DNA from: CAZAQV01 sp964487255
GTDB lineage: Bacteria > Myxococcota_A > Polyangia > Polyangiales > CAZAQV01
DNA: 64,000 nucleotides
Assembly (NCBI GenBank): GCA_964487255.1
Contig: CAZAQV010000001.1
Coordinates: forward strand, 124,001-188,000
Direction: 5' to 3'
A model generated the notes under the pieces. That model did no database searches. It saw only the letters and a program-made list of their open reading frames with translations, and was not told the origin of the DNA. The position numbers and the translations under genes were made by a program. Positions 51,701 to 59,881 of this stretch are shown here, piece after piece; the first letter of the stretch is position 1, and the number at the start of each line of letters is the position of its first letter.

Positions 51701-52678
51701 CGCTACTTCAAGAAGATTAAGTATACCAACCAGATCTACTCGCTGTATCGTGGCCTGCTCGAAGACATCTTCGGTGGCGGCGAAGGGTTCGACGAATTCT
51801 GGGTCAAGCCCGATGGCATGGGCGCGTGGACAGCCGCGGTAGGTGCAGGCTTTGGGCTTTTGACAACGGTGGTCACCACGCCGGAGCCCGGCACGTACAC
51901 GTCGCGAACACTCCCCGATGGCAGCAAGGGCATGCTCGTTTCAACCAATCCCTTCGGTGCTAGCGGAAGCGTGGGCGTCGACAACTTTGTGGGTCGACCG
52001 CTGTCGACAACTTGGGATTTCGACCTCGGCTACTACTGGTTCGATCAAGTCGACCGCGCTGGCTACTTCTACGACAAAGCGATCGCCATCATGATGCTCA
52101 CCGATCCGCGCACCAACTTTGTGGGTCGCGACACGTCGGCGGACGTTCGACAGTATGCCCTCAGCTACTATACGAGCTTCCCCGATTCGATGACGAGCTT
52201 CCTACGCGCAGCTCAGTCCAACGATTGGCAAACGCTCGCGCCTCGCGTCAAAGAAGGAAGCAGCTTGGTCTTCCCGGATGCGCTCGACCTCCAAGAGCGC
52301 GACATGGACGGCACGCCAATCGATCCAAATATCTCGTTTACCATCCAGCTCTACGCGGCGGTGTACGGTCAGGCACTGATCCCGGAGACCTACGACGAGA
52401 GCTATCTCAACAACAGCCGTATTTTCGTCAAGGGCAGTCCCAACGGGGTTGAGTTCGCGTCCGGCACGCCGGTCGTCGAGTTCACCGACCCGGAGAGCGG
52501 CCTGACCTACGTGGCGCAGTCGGTGATCAAAGACGGCAAGCAGCTCGGGGTTGGCGCACAAATGATCGAGTATGCCAATGCCCTCAAGGCGCAGGGCTCG
52601 GACGATGAACTCGGCGACTTCGTGGACAATATGGATCTCGCCCGCCGGATCTCCTGGCTCTTCACTTTCGGCGGTTAG
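48716..52678 (+). CDS. Very large zinc metalloprotease lipoprotein (metzincin-like)
   Basis: A 1320-aa lipoprotein: signal peptide ending LAGCNE (Cys19). The start is ATG 48716, with GGGAG 8 nt upstream (48703-48707). A zinc-binding motif HEIGHTLGLRH (752-762) has the extended HExxHxxGxxH form, and a Met-turn-like YSTVMDYG follows near 808, so it is a metzincin-type protease close to the DUF4953 group. About 730 residues precede the catalytic region, including a DxDxDG calcium-type turn with Cys (DDDGKPDYCGEDAHC) and a long beta-rich segment. It is predicted to sit on the outer surface and digest proteins. It begins a single-gene unit after a small G/C hairpin; codon use matches the neighbours. 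Confidence 0.85.
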   Translation: MKKFSRTSLVCAFVALSSLAGCNEAADPINRVQANVVEKDTFEGEWYYLQTVIDTPYDKGYSFVGEQGSLEKISWEIQEEFLIARRSYQHIENAEQDGIAEENLRGVAIAMYRIQSHFDIRRAYNTVTGEEQNVIMENTSDRPWYEREFMRVDWSQNLITNNDFLLLAKLFNGIQMEPVSYFVQDLEEDHPHAPKFEAPEGSDEVNYIDLVNKMFVRPETVMIPGFDQPIPSCFLIGSEQADCAPGELTVRNSFLKVDSERDYQPQEYTGDRMERFGYFVTDRMGYNDEYGVVQPARFRFANRHNIWVDSHIEDIDDDGKPDYCGEDAHCPGAGSVCDLDLGKANRWVFADSGKTRGLCTVPYVDREIRPITYHLSQNFPEELLPDAHHFEAEWNSAFVDTVASLRENECLKNGGSADDCAAQRSREDHQSIFALCNNPVTEDDHPACGPAGTSADIGDLRYSLLGWVNEPHLSSPLGYGPSAADPETGEIVMANAFVYGAGVERLSAFARDIIAVLNGDLDAAQITNGEQIADWVQNQQAPPDQIGRAADEHHMKIDGHNVHRINEAMDFSWAKARGISKDPNYRAPQNIEEFLHIAKASREALFRGGAFGRDVGAGSSKLKSLRDTDIEDMMTNGEMLLAAGIDPRDVGDRTDSLFDQASPLRQMDPHAIFAFQRMKDRVQEEACLVHADFADDGLIGLARAIVRAANEGDGTLTWYGVDYTVANAAGEIDYEAVRKMLIHPMFNAVTAHEIGHTLGLRHNFSGSFDSLNYKPEYWELRDDGNMQPRYLDPTSLEEEDGRIKEYQYSTVMDYGNNFVVTDAEGIGYYDTAAIKMGYGDLIEVFTEAKDAGALNWVHAITRLGWPIPLKLSSFTGGTPGAYTYTEIPELAGGVEGLKKRADVTYADIVPDPFLQQQGLSDRLQDAQGRPVVPYMFCSDEQADLNPDCFRYDSGADAYESLQSVMDNYYNYYIFNAYGRGRVGFNVGGYANRVADRYFKKIKYTNQIYSLYRGLLEDIFGGGEGFDEFWVKPDGMGAWTAAVGAGFGLLTTVVTTPEPGTYTSRTLPDGSKGMLVSTNPFGASGSVGVDNFVGRPLSTTWDFDLGYYWFDQVDRAGYFYDKAIAIMMLTDPRTNFVGRDTSADVRQYALSYYTSFPDSMTSFLRAAQSNDWQTLAPRVKEGSSLVFPDALDLQERDMDGTPIDPNISFTIQLYAAVYGQALIPETYDESYLNNSRIFVKGSPNGVEFASGTPVVEFTDPESGLTYVAQSVIKDGKQLGVGAQMIEYANALKAQGSDDELGDFVDNMDLARRISWLFTFGG

Positions 52679-52696
52679 TCGGCTGATCCATCACAG

Positions 52697-54286
52697 CTAG
52701 CTGAAGAAGAGCCAGAGCGCGCACACGAGCACGAGCAGAACGCCGCTCAACGAAGCGTCGCGGAACCGGCCGATGGAAGGGTCGACGGGGTTTCGTGCGC
52801 TCCGTGCGTCGAGTTCGGGAGTCTGCTGCTGGGCGGTGAGCATGCTTGTCAGGACGAGGACAACCGTGCATGCGAAGAAGAGGTACGCCGCGAAGTGCAG
52901 AAAATTGATTTCGGCAAAGCTACGCAGCGATGCCGGCATGCTGCTCTTTGCGAGTTCGGCAATCAGTCGCACAGTCCCGAGCACGAAACCGACCGCCAAA
53001 GCCGCACCCGCCCCTGTCGCATTTGCGCGTTTCCAGAGAAGCCCAACGAGGAAGACGGCCGCGATCGGCGGTGAAATATAGGCCTGCACCGACTGCAAAT
53101 AGGTGTAGAGCTGACCCGAGATGTTCTTCATCAAAGGAACCCACAGTAGACCGCAAAGCACGAGGCCCAGGGTTGCGAGTTGGCCAACCACCACCAGTCG
53201 CTGATCCGACGCCTCTGGACGCAGCTTCTTGTAGACGTCCCAGGTAATCATCGTCGAGCACGAGTTGAACACGGACGACAGCGAGCTCATGAGCGCAGCC
53301 AAAAGGCCCGCGATCACCAAGCCGCGCAGACCGGATGGCAAGAGCGCGGCAACCAGCGTCGGAAGCGCCTTGTCGGGATCATCGAGTTCGAGCTTGCCGG
53401 ACGCCGCCAATGCGCCTGCGATCATGCCCGGCAACACAAAGAGAAAAAGTGGCGTAAGTTTTAGGTAGCCGGCAAAGATGGTGCCGCGCCGCGCTTGCGT
53501 AAGACTTCTTGCCGACAGAACGCGCTGCACGATGAACTGGTCGGTGCACCAGTACCAAATGCCCAAAATGGGTGCGCCGACCGCAATCCCGGTCCACGGG
53601 AAGTTGGGGTCGTTGATCGGTCGCCACAGGCTCATGGCCGTCGGCTCAAGGTGCGCCCCGAGTTCGCTCCAGCCGCCAAGCTCGACCAGCCCCGCCCAGC
53701 AGACCGCGATCGCGCCGCCGATCAAGACGAAAACCTGCAGCATGTCCGTGTAAAGAACGGCGCGAAGACCTCCAAAGACCGTGTATGCACCCGTCGCCAC
53801 GACCACACAGACCGCGCCCGTCCAAAAGTCGATACCCATGAGCGCTTGAAACACAATGGCGCCGGCTGCAATGGTGACTGAAATCTTGGTCAAGACGTAC
53901 GCCAGGATGGATATCGCAGCGAGGTACCAGCGCACCGCAGGCGCGTAACGAAGCTCCAAAAACTCGGGCATCGTGTACACCCCGCTTCGCAGGTAGAAGG
54001 GCACAAAAAACCAGCCCAGGAGCAGCAAGATGAGCGACGCGATGATCTCAAACTGCGCGACCGCGACGCCGCTTGATGCACCGGTACCCGCCAAGCCCAC
54101 CAAATGCTCCGAGCCAATGTTCGAGGCGAAAAGCGAGGCGCCGATCACAAACCAACCCGCATTACGACCCGCCAAGAAATAGTCTTCGGTCGAGCCCGCT
54201 TTGCGCTCTCTTCGGGTTGCCACGATCGCAACAACAAAAACCACGGCAAAGTAACCCGCGACGACAAGCCAATCGGCGACGCTCAT
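52697..54286 (-). CDS. Sodium/sugar symporter of the SSS family (SGLT-type)
   Basis: A 529-aa inner-membrane protein with about 13-14 hydrophobic helices, resembling vSGLT. It shows TEDYFLAGRNAGWFVIGASLF in the first helices, TMPEFLELRYAPAVR, and the substrate-site segment YWCTDQFIVQRVLSAR (the W...QFIVQR motif of sugar symporters). It imports a sugar with sodium. Its start codon overlaps the stop of the upstream alpha-glucosidase gene (TAATG at 54284-54288), so hydrolysis outside and uptake inside are coupled. It is the second gene of a two-gene sugar-use operon. Confidence 0.9.
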   Translation of the reverse strand: MSVADWLVVAGYFAVVFVVAIVATRRERKAGSTEDYFLAGRNAGWFVIGASLFASNIGSEHLVGLAGTGASSGVAVAQFEIIASLILLLLGWFFVPFYLRSGVYTMPEFLELRYAPAVRWYLAAISILAYVLTKISVTIAAGAIVFQALMGIDFWTGAVCVVVATGAYTVFGGLRAVLYTDMLQVFVLIGGAIAVCWAGLVELGGWSELGAHLEPTAMSLWRPINDPNFPWTGIAVGAPILGIWYWCTDQFIVQRVLSARSLTQARRGTIFAGYLKLTPLFLFVLPGMIAGALAASGKLELDDPDKALPTLVAALLPSGLRGLVIAGLLAALMSSLSSVFNSCSTMITWDVYKKLRPEASDQRLVVVGQLATLGLVLCGLLWVPLMKNISGQLYTYLQSVQAYISPPIAAVFLVGLLWKRANATGAGAALAVGFVLGTVRLIAELAKSSMPASLRSFAEINFLHFAAYLFFACTVVLVLTSMLTAQQQTPELDARSARNPVDPSIGRFRDASLSGVLLVLVCALWLFFS

Positions 54287-56727
54287 TATTGCTGCTCCTT
54301 TTCATCGGTCATCACACGCAGGGTCTGCACTTCAAGCGCGCCCGTCTTGATGTGCACGAACGGAGGCTCGTCGAGCCAGCCAGAACGCGCTCGTTCAAAG
54401 GCCCTCGCCGTGCGTCTTTGGGGCAGCGCTTTGTCGCCAATAAGCACTTGCGTGACAGCCGTAACACCTGCCAGTTCGAATTGATAGGCAGCCGTTGGTG
54501 GCTGGCTCTCGGTTTGTAGTGCGTGAACGCTGAGATGCACCTCAGGACCACGCCTTTGCTGAGTGAACATCGTTCGCCGGGTCGCGCCATTCTGGTAGTC
54601 GAGCGTCTCGCCGTCGTCCTCGACCAACACAAAACGCGTGGGTGCGGGTCCCGCAAAAACCCGAACGCGGCGCGCGCCTCTGCCGTCAGGCTCCCGCTGC
54701 ACGCGATCGAGCGGAACGATCGCGCCAGCTTGTGCGAAGAGCGGCAGGGTAAAGCGCCCGCTTGGGCGCAGCGGCACATCACGCAGCCACTGCCCGCGAC
54801 TCGCCACCCGCGACGAGCCGTCCCAGGCAAACCACTCACCCGCCGGAAGATACACGTCCTCTTTCTGAGCGCCCTCACGCGCTACACCGACAGCCAGAAG
54901 CTGTCCGATCTGCTTGTGTGTACCGAGCGCATGCGTGCGTTTGTCTTCGGGATAGTGGAACACAAGCGGTGCGATCACAGGATCGCCCGTTTCGAACGCG
55001 TGATGGGCGAGCGAGTAGAGATACGAGATGAGCTGATACCGACGCTCGGCGTTCGCGCGATTGCTGACGATATCGCCCACTTCGTGCGGCGAAACCGGAT
55101 GGCAGTTGCAGAGATTGAGGACGTGTGCGCGCGCCGGGATGTCAAACATCATCGCATTGGCGAACCACTGCGTATAAAGCTCATCGAGGTCGCCTCGCAA
55201 CGCACTACGTTTGAATCCGCCGATGTCCGTACCGTAGTAATCGATGCCGGAAAACGACATGTGCGACTGCGCAAAAAGGTGGGCGTGCAGGCTCTCGAAG
55301 TTCGAGCCGATGTCTCCGGACCACATCGCCGCTCCGAAGCGTTGAATGCCCGCGGTTCCAGATCGCGTGAGGATAAAAGGTCGTCGACGTGTTTGCTGTT
55401 GCTGGTAACCGTCCGCAATCCCCTGTGCCCAAAGCAGATTGTAGAAGTTGTGGACGGCAGACTGGTTTCGCCCAAAGCCCTCGACGCCGTGATACAAGCC
55501 AGTCGGCGAAAAAAGTTCGGGCTCGCCCAAGTCGGTCCAATGCCCGACCAGGCCGGCTTTCACGAGCGGCACGCGTTTTTGCGCATGCCAGTAGGTACGC
55601 GCTTCGGGGTGCGTCCAGTCGAGCATGCCGCCCTTTCCCCACCAAGGGTTTTTGTCGAGGTAGACCGGGTCCCCGGTCTCCTTCTGTACGACGAGATACC
55701 CGCGCTCGCTCAGATCTTGATGCTCGTCGAGCCCCTTGGCAACGTAGGACTCCTCGATTGCGATGACGCCGATCCCCTGCGAAGCAAGCTCTTGAAGCTT
55801 GGCATCGGGGTGGGGGAACGCCTCTCGATCCCAACTGAGGCTGCCCATCTGGCTTTGCTCGGAATCCTCTTCGATCCCGCCAAACCACTGCAGGTCGAGC
55901 ACGATGCCATCGAGGGGAAACTTCGCGGCGCGTAGCGCGCCAAGCTTGCGATCAACCTCTTGCCAGTTGTCGAACCCATACTCCGAAAGCCAGAAGCCGA
56001 ACGCCTTGCGGGGCGGGACGGGCGCATGTCCAACGAGCGCCATGTAGTGGCGGCGAAGGTTCCCGACGTTATCAGCGGCGAACACATAGATAGACGGCGA
56101 AGGGGCCTCTGGATGAACGGACAGCAGCCATGGATCTTGGGAGAAATCCCAGCGAAGGGCGTAACTCGTATCGACGAACAGAGCGAAGGGTGTGGGCTCG
56201 CTCAACACGTACAGCACGGGGATCTGCGTGTTTCCGACCGCACCGCCTTCGAACTTGACCATGCGATTACCAAACTCGTTGCCTGGCAAACGTTGCCCGC
56301 CGCGAAGACTATGCCGACCGTCGGAAGTAAAGTGCTGTCCTAGACCAAAGAGCGCAGGATCACCCGCGACAAAGAACTCCAGCTTTGAACTCTGCTCTTC
56401 AGGGCTTGCGCAAAGCTTGAGAAGGAGATGATGCTCGGTGGAAATCGCTTGGCAATGCTCTTCGCTTTCAACCTGCAGCGTCGGTACGGCCGGCAAGGAG
56501 AGATGAGTCTGCCACTGCGGCTGGAGCATCGGCGAGACAACCTCGCTGTCGAACTGCGAGAAGCGAACGACGCTCGGTGCGAGAATTCGTGCCTGAAGAA
56601 GACCTGAACGGGTCGTTTGGGCCTTCCGCACCTTCGCCTGAACCGGTGACCGACCCGCGCACGCCACCAACGTCGCGAGCACAAGCACCACGAGCAGCGG
56701 TCGACACGAGGCGCGCAGCAGGCTCAT
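54286..56727 (-). CDS. GH31 alpha-glucosidase-type lipoprotein
   Basis: An 813-aa glycoside hydrolase of family 31 with a lipoprotein signal (VLVLATLVACAG, Cys23). The nucleophile motif is GHWTDLGEPE and the acid/base motif WSGDIGS; both are present with normal spacing, so it should be active. The upstream N-terminal beta-domain (FGLGQH...), the (beta/alpha)8 barrel and the C-terminal beta-sandwich domains are in the usual order. It would release glucose (or xylose-type residues) at the outer surface for uptake by the coupled SGLT symporter. Start at Met of MSLLRASC (56727) gives the lipobox; the frame is open 41 codons further upstream without family similarity. Confidence 0.9.
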   Translation of the reverse strand: MSLLRASCRPLLVVLVLATLVACAGRSPVQAKVRKAQTTRSGLLQARILAPSVVRFSQFDSEVVSPMLQPQWQTHLSLPAVPTLQVESEEHCQAISTEHHLLLKLCASPEEQSSKLEFFVAGDPALFGLGQHFTSDGRHSLRGGQRLPGNEFGNRMVKFEGGAVGNTQIPVLYVLSEPTPFALFVDTSYALRWDFSQDPWLLSVHPEAPSPSIYVFAADNVGNLRRHYMALVGHAPVPPRKAFGFWLSEYGFDNWQEVDRKLGALRAAKFPLDGIVLDLQWFGGIEEDSEQSQMGSLSWDREAFPHPDAKLQELASQGIGVIAIEESYVAKGLDEHQDLSERGYLVVQKETGDPVYLDKNPWWGKGGMLDWTHPEARTYWHAQKRVPLVKAGLVGHWTDLGEPELFSPTGLYHGVEGFGRNQSAVHNFYNLLWAQGIADGYQQQQTRRRPFILTRSGTAGIQRFGAAMWSGDIGSNFESLHAHLFAQSHMSFSGIDYYGTDIGGFKRSALRGDLDELYTQWFANAMMFDIPARAHVLNLCNCHPVSPHEVGDIVSNRANAERRYQLISYLYSLAHHAFETGDPVIAPLVFHYPEDKRTHALGTHKQIGQLLAVGVAREGAQKEDVYLPAGEWFAWDGSSRVASRGQWLRDVPLRPSGRFTLPLFAQAGAIVPLDRVQREPDGRGARRVRVFAGPAPTRFVLVEDDGETLDYQNGATRRTMFTQQRRGPEVHLSVHALQTESQPPTAAYQFELAGVTAVTQVLIGDKALPQRRTARAFERARSGWLDEPPFVHIKTGALEVQTLRVMTDEKEQQ

Positions 56728-57316
56728 TTGATGGTTTAAAAGTTTCGATGGCCGCGGCTCCGAAAAGCTGCAGCCATCACGACGAAGATTCAACATGCCA
56801 GCGGGATGGGAGGAAGGGAGGGAGGGTTGGGAGTTGCTGACACGGAGCATCTGCTGCCGTTGTTCGAAGCTACTGCAAGCCGCTTGCCAATCGAGCCCGT
56901 GACGAAACTATTTACTTAAATACAGAAAATGTCGGTTCACGTAGGTCTATGGGCCCCATCTTTTGGCTCGTATAGTGTCCCGGTGACCACTTGATCGACC
57001 ACCTTTGAGGCAGATTCGGGGGAGCTTGAGGGGGAACTCCCCCCTCAATTGATGCAGAGCGGATTGTTCAAGGTTTTTGGTACCTCTCAAGAATCTTGGA
57101 CTGAACGCACACAGGTGGTGACGACGCTGGCCGGGTGGGGTCTACAGTGGTCTCTGGCTGAGGGGTGGATCCCCCAGTTAAGTTGTCGCTGAATCGGGCG
57201 TCAGGCGGTTAAATCACTAAAATAACTGACTTTTCTGAGGTGCGGGCTTGTTACTAGACTGTAACTGCGATTGGATCGCTTTGTGCATCGAGAGAGGGTC
57301 GTTGAGGAAGACGAAC
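56728..57316. other. Divergent intergenic region, no gene
   Basis: 589 bp between the divergent GH31 and lipoprotein genes, AT-richer in places (CTATTTACTTAAATACAG near 56910). I see no ORF or RNA gene. It holds a perfect 9-bp inverted repeat TTGAGGGGG/CCCCCTCAA (57026-57034 and 57040-57048). GAGGA at 57304-57308 is the ribosome site for ATG 57317. No sugar-type operator could be identified. Confidence 0.6.
57026..57048. promoter_or_regulatory. Perfect inverted repeat upstream of the lipoprotein operon
   Basis: A 9-bp stem TTGAGGGGG with CCCCCTCAA and a 5-nt spacer, in a region between divergent genes. It has no T-run, so it is not a typical terminator. It could be a regulator site. Confidence 0.35.
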
Positions 57317-58912
57317 ATGAGAACGCACAGCCAGAATTTTTCGAAACACGCCTTCATTCTAGCACTTGCCGCGTCGATGCTGGGTGTGGGCTGCGCCGGT
57401 GGGGAGACCGGCGAACTGGGTCCACAGCCGCATATTTCGGCGCTTAGTACGTACGAAGCCAGCTTGGGCACGCCGATCGAGGTGTACGGCACCGGTTTTC
57501 CGACACCCGCGGAAGGTCGCTTCTTTTTGACCTTCGAGGGTCGCTGGATCGCTGACAGCGGCGACGAGTCACTCGTGCTCAAGAGCGTCGAACTGGAGTT
57601 CGGTGACGTCGACCGCGCGGTCTGGACCGGCTTTGGTCCCTACGCCATCCCCTTTGGCGATGGTCAACAGCCCGGCATGTTCGACGGCACGATCTCGGCC
57701 GAGGTGCGCAACCGCGACGGCGACACGACCTACACCGACCTTGAGCCGATGGACATGACCTTCGAGGTCAAGCCTTCGATCGCAGTTCGCGAGCTTCAAC
57801 CTGTGACCGCCAACTGCAAAAACGGAGAGGTCAAGCGCCTGATCGGCGGGATGCCTTATCGCATGCAGATCGAGAGCCTCGGCTTCGAGCCCCGAACGGT
57901 GACCTACACGGTCTCGGCACCCGGCCTCGAAAACAAGATTCCAACCTACTCGCTTCGCCGGCTGGCCAACGGACGCTTCGACACGCTGGGCGACGAGGGC
58001 GATTTTGTGATCCCGCCCGTGCCCGACGACGTGCCTTTCTACGCCGCCACCATCAACATCGAAGCCGTCGACATGCAGGGTGACTCGCACTACTCCACGT
58101 TTGCGATGGCCGTTCGTCGTCCGCTCGATGTGTTCTTCCCGCCCGGACCGGTCGAAATCGCCGAGTTCTACGAGCCGCAACCGGTCGAGGGCCAAGCCCT
58201 GTGCATCGACGGCGGTAAGAACAACGTCACCCGCGAGCTTTCGATCACCAGCACCGAGAGCGAAACAAGATCATACGACTTCGGCTGGAGCGACAGCTGG
58301 CAGCAGAGCATCACGGTGGAGCGCGGCAGCCAACGCACCATCAGCCAAGGCGTGGCCAACGGCATCGCCTTTGGCACCTCCAACGGCGTCGAGTTCAACT
58401 GGGGTTGGCACGACACGGTCGGCGGCTCGGCCAACGGTGGCGCCAACTTTGCGGTCGTTAACTTCGGCGGCGAGATCAACGGGTCACACCGCTGGTTCGA
58501 GGAAAACAAGTCCAACCAGGTGACCAGCCAAGATCGGAGCCGAACCGAAACGCTTAATCGCTCGGAGACCACGACCGCATCACAGTCCGCGACCCGAGCC
58601 AACACACAGGGAACGACCACAGGCGTTGGCGAGTCCGTCACGGTGACAGATTCGGTCGGTCAGTCATATGGTGTTCGCTGCATCGCGCGCCACAAATGCA
58701 CGCTCTACACGCAAAAGACACGCCTCATCAAGAGCGGCGATGGTGTCATCTACAACCAATGTGGCGAGGCTGACTTCGTCGGCAAAGTGAGCTACGTCGA
58801 CTGGAGCTGGAACATCGCGCTCGCGCAGCACAAGAGCGAGACCTGCAATCCCCTCCCTCAACCGGACCTGCCTGAAGCCGAGTGCTTCAAGGGTTGCTCG
58901 GGCGCCTTCTAG
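57317..58912 (+). CDS. Lipoprotein with Ser/Thr-rich beta region (toxin-like layout)
   Basis: A 531-aa lipoprotein with lipobox GVGCAG (Cys20) and the ribosome site GAGGA 8 nt before ATG 57317. The first half is Ig/IPT-like beta domains (TPIEVYGTGFPTP, SIAVRELQPV). The second half, from about 330, has long Ser/Thr/Gln-rich alternating strands (SQRTISQGVANG, RTETLNRSETTTASQS) with a Cys-paired tail (RCIARHKCTLY). This pattern of repeated polar strands is seen in aerolysin/ETX-MTX2-type pore-forming proteins, but no signature motif confirms it. Transcribed with the next genes as one run (57317-64000). Confidence 0.6.
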   Translation: MRTHSQNFSKHAFILALAASMLGVGCAGGETGELGPQPHISALSTYEASLGTPIEVYGTGFPTPAEGRFFLTFEGRWIADSGDESLVLKSVELEFGDVDRAVWTGFGPYAIPFGDGQQPGMFDGTISAEVRNRDGDTTYTDLEPMDMTFEVKPSIAVRELQPVTANCKNGEVKRLIGGMPYRMQIESLGFEPRTVTYTVSAPGLENKIPTYSLRRLANGRFDTLGDEGDFVIPPVPDDVPFYAATINIEAVDMQGDSHYSTFAMAVRRPLDVFFPPGPVEIAEFYEPQPVEGQALCIDGGKNNVTRELSITSTESETRSYDFGWSDSWQQSITVERGSQRTISQGVANGIAFGTSNGVEFNWGWHDTVGGSANGGANFAVVNFGGEINGSHRWFEENKSNQVTSQDRSRTETLNRSETTTASQSATRANTQGTTTGVGESVTVTDSVGQSYGVRCIARHKCTLYTQKTRLIKSGDGVIYNQCGEADFVGKVSYVDWSWNIALAQHKSETCNPLPQPDLPEAECFKGCSGAF

Positions 58913-58953
58913 GCCCCGCTCCTTTCGCTCAGCCCACACCGGAAACCGTTTTC

Positions 58954-59877
58954 ATGCTCTTTGCTTATGACCCCAACAGCCGCTTGCGCCTTTTCGTAGC
59001 TTGCTCCCTCAGCGTTCTTCTTCTGGCGTGTAGCGATCCCGTCGCTGAGATCGACAACGACTCGGGCGTCGGCCCAACCGGAGACGGCGGCGGCACGGGC
59101 AAGCCCACGCCGCCCGAAACGCCCTATGTGCAACCCATCCCGGCGCGCATCCCGTACCCGGTCATCACCATCAAGGGTGCGGCGTCGGGCGCAGAGCGCG
59201 TCATCTTGATGCAAAACGGCCGAAACCCGATCGCGCAGCCGCTGGGCAGCGACGGCTCCTTTTGTTTCGACATGCCCGCCGATGAGCCAGGCGACTACAC
59301 CTACTCACTTGAGGCGCACGCCAATGGCCTGGTCAGCGAGCGGCGCGAAATCGTGATGGTCACCATGGATCCGGCAGCCCCCGTGACCACCGAGATCGAA
59401 AACCTCCGCACCTGCTCAGGCGCCGACCCCGAAGGCTGCCGCCTGCAGGTCGAAGACTGCGAGCGCATCGGAGACGAAGATTGTAACGGCCTTGCCGATG
59501 CAGCCGATCCGGTTTGCTCAAGCTGCACCGCGGACTACCTTGAGCCCAACGACACCGCGGCGGTGGTGCCTGGTTACGAGCCCGACGTCTACGACGGCCT
59601 CACGCTGTGCGCGAACGAAGTTGACTATTACGGCGTCAACCTCGACACGGCGGACGCCGTGAACGTCCGCATTTTGTTCTCCGACGCCGAGGGCAACCTC
59701 GACCTCGAACTTCTGCCTCCGGGCGGTGGTGAGGCGCTCATCGCATCCACCACCACCACCGACGACGAAAGCGTATTCTACCGCGCACTTCTGCCCGGTA
59801 AGTACTTGATTCGGGTATTCGGGCGCACTTCGCTCGACACGGCCAGCTACTCGCTGCGCATCTCGGTGACCCAGTAG
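58954..59877 (+). CDS. Lipoprotein with pre-peptidase C-terminal (PPC) domain
   Basis: A 307-aa lipoprotein with lipobox LLLACSDP (Cys17). A low-complexity Gly/Thr/Pro linker follows, then a beta domain, then a Cys-rich patch (CRLQVEDCERIGDEDCNGLADAADPVC, DxDxD-like). The last 100 residues have the PPC pattern (DYLEPNDTAA...DYYGVNL...NLDLELLPPGG...GKYLIRVFG). PPC domains are usually secretion-linked tails of exported hydrolases; here there is no enzyme, so it probably binds or displays. ATG 58954 gives the signal peptide; 41 bp separate it from the previous stop. Confidence 0.75.
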   Translation: MLFAYDPNSRLRLFVACSLSVLLLACSDPVAEIDNDSGVGPTGDGGGTGKPTPPETPYVQPIPARIPYPVITIKGAASGAERVILMQNGRNPIAQPLGSDGSFCFDMPADEPGDYTYSLEAHANGLVSERREIVMVTMDPAAPVTTEIENLRTCSGADPEGCRLQVEDCERIGDEDCNGLADAADPVCSSCTADYLEPNDTAAVVPGYEPDVYDGLTLCANEVDYYGVNLDTADAVNVRILFSDAEGNLDLELLPPGGGEALIASTTTTDDESVFYRALLPGKYLIRVFGRTSLDTASYSLRISVTQ

Positions 59878-59881
59878 TTCG

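Noticed and set aside
54523..55935. Long plus-strand open frame (470 codons) opposite the GH31 gene
   Set aside because: It lies wholly antisense to a gene with intact GH31 catalytic motifs and lacks any family signal; long antisense frames are common at this base composition.
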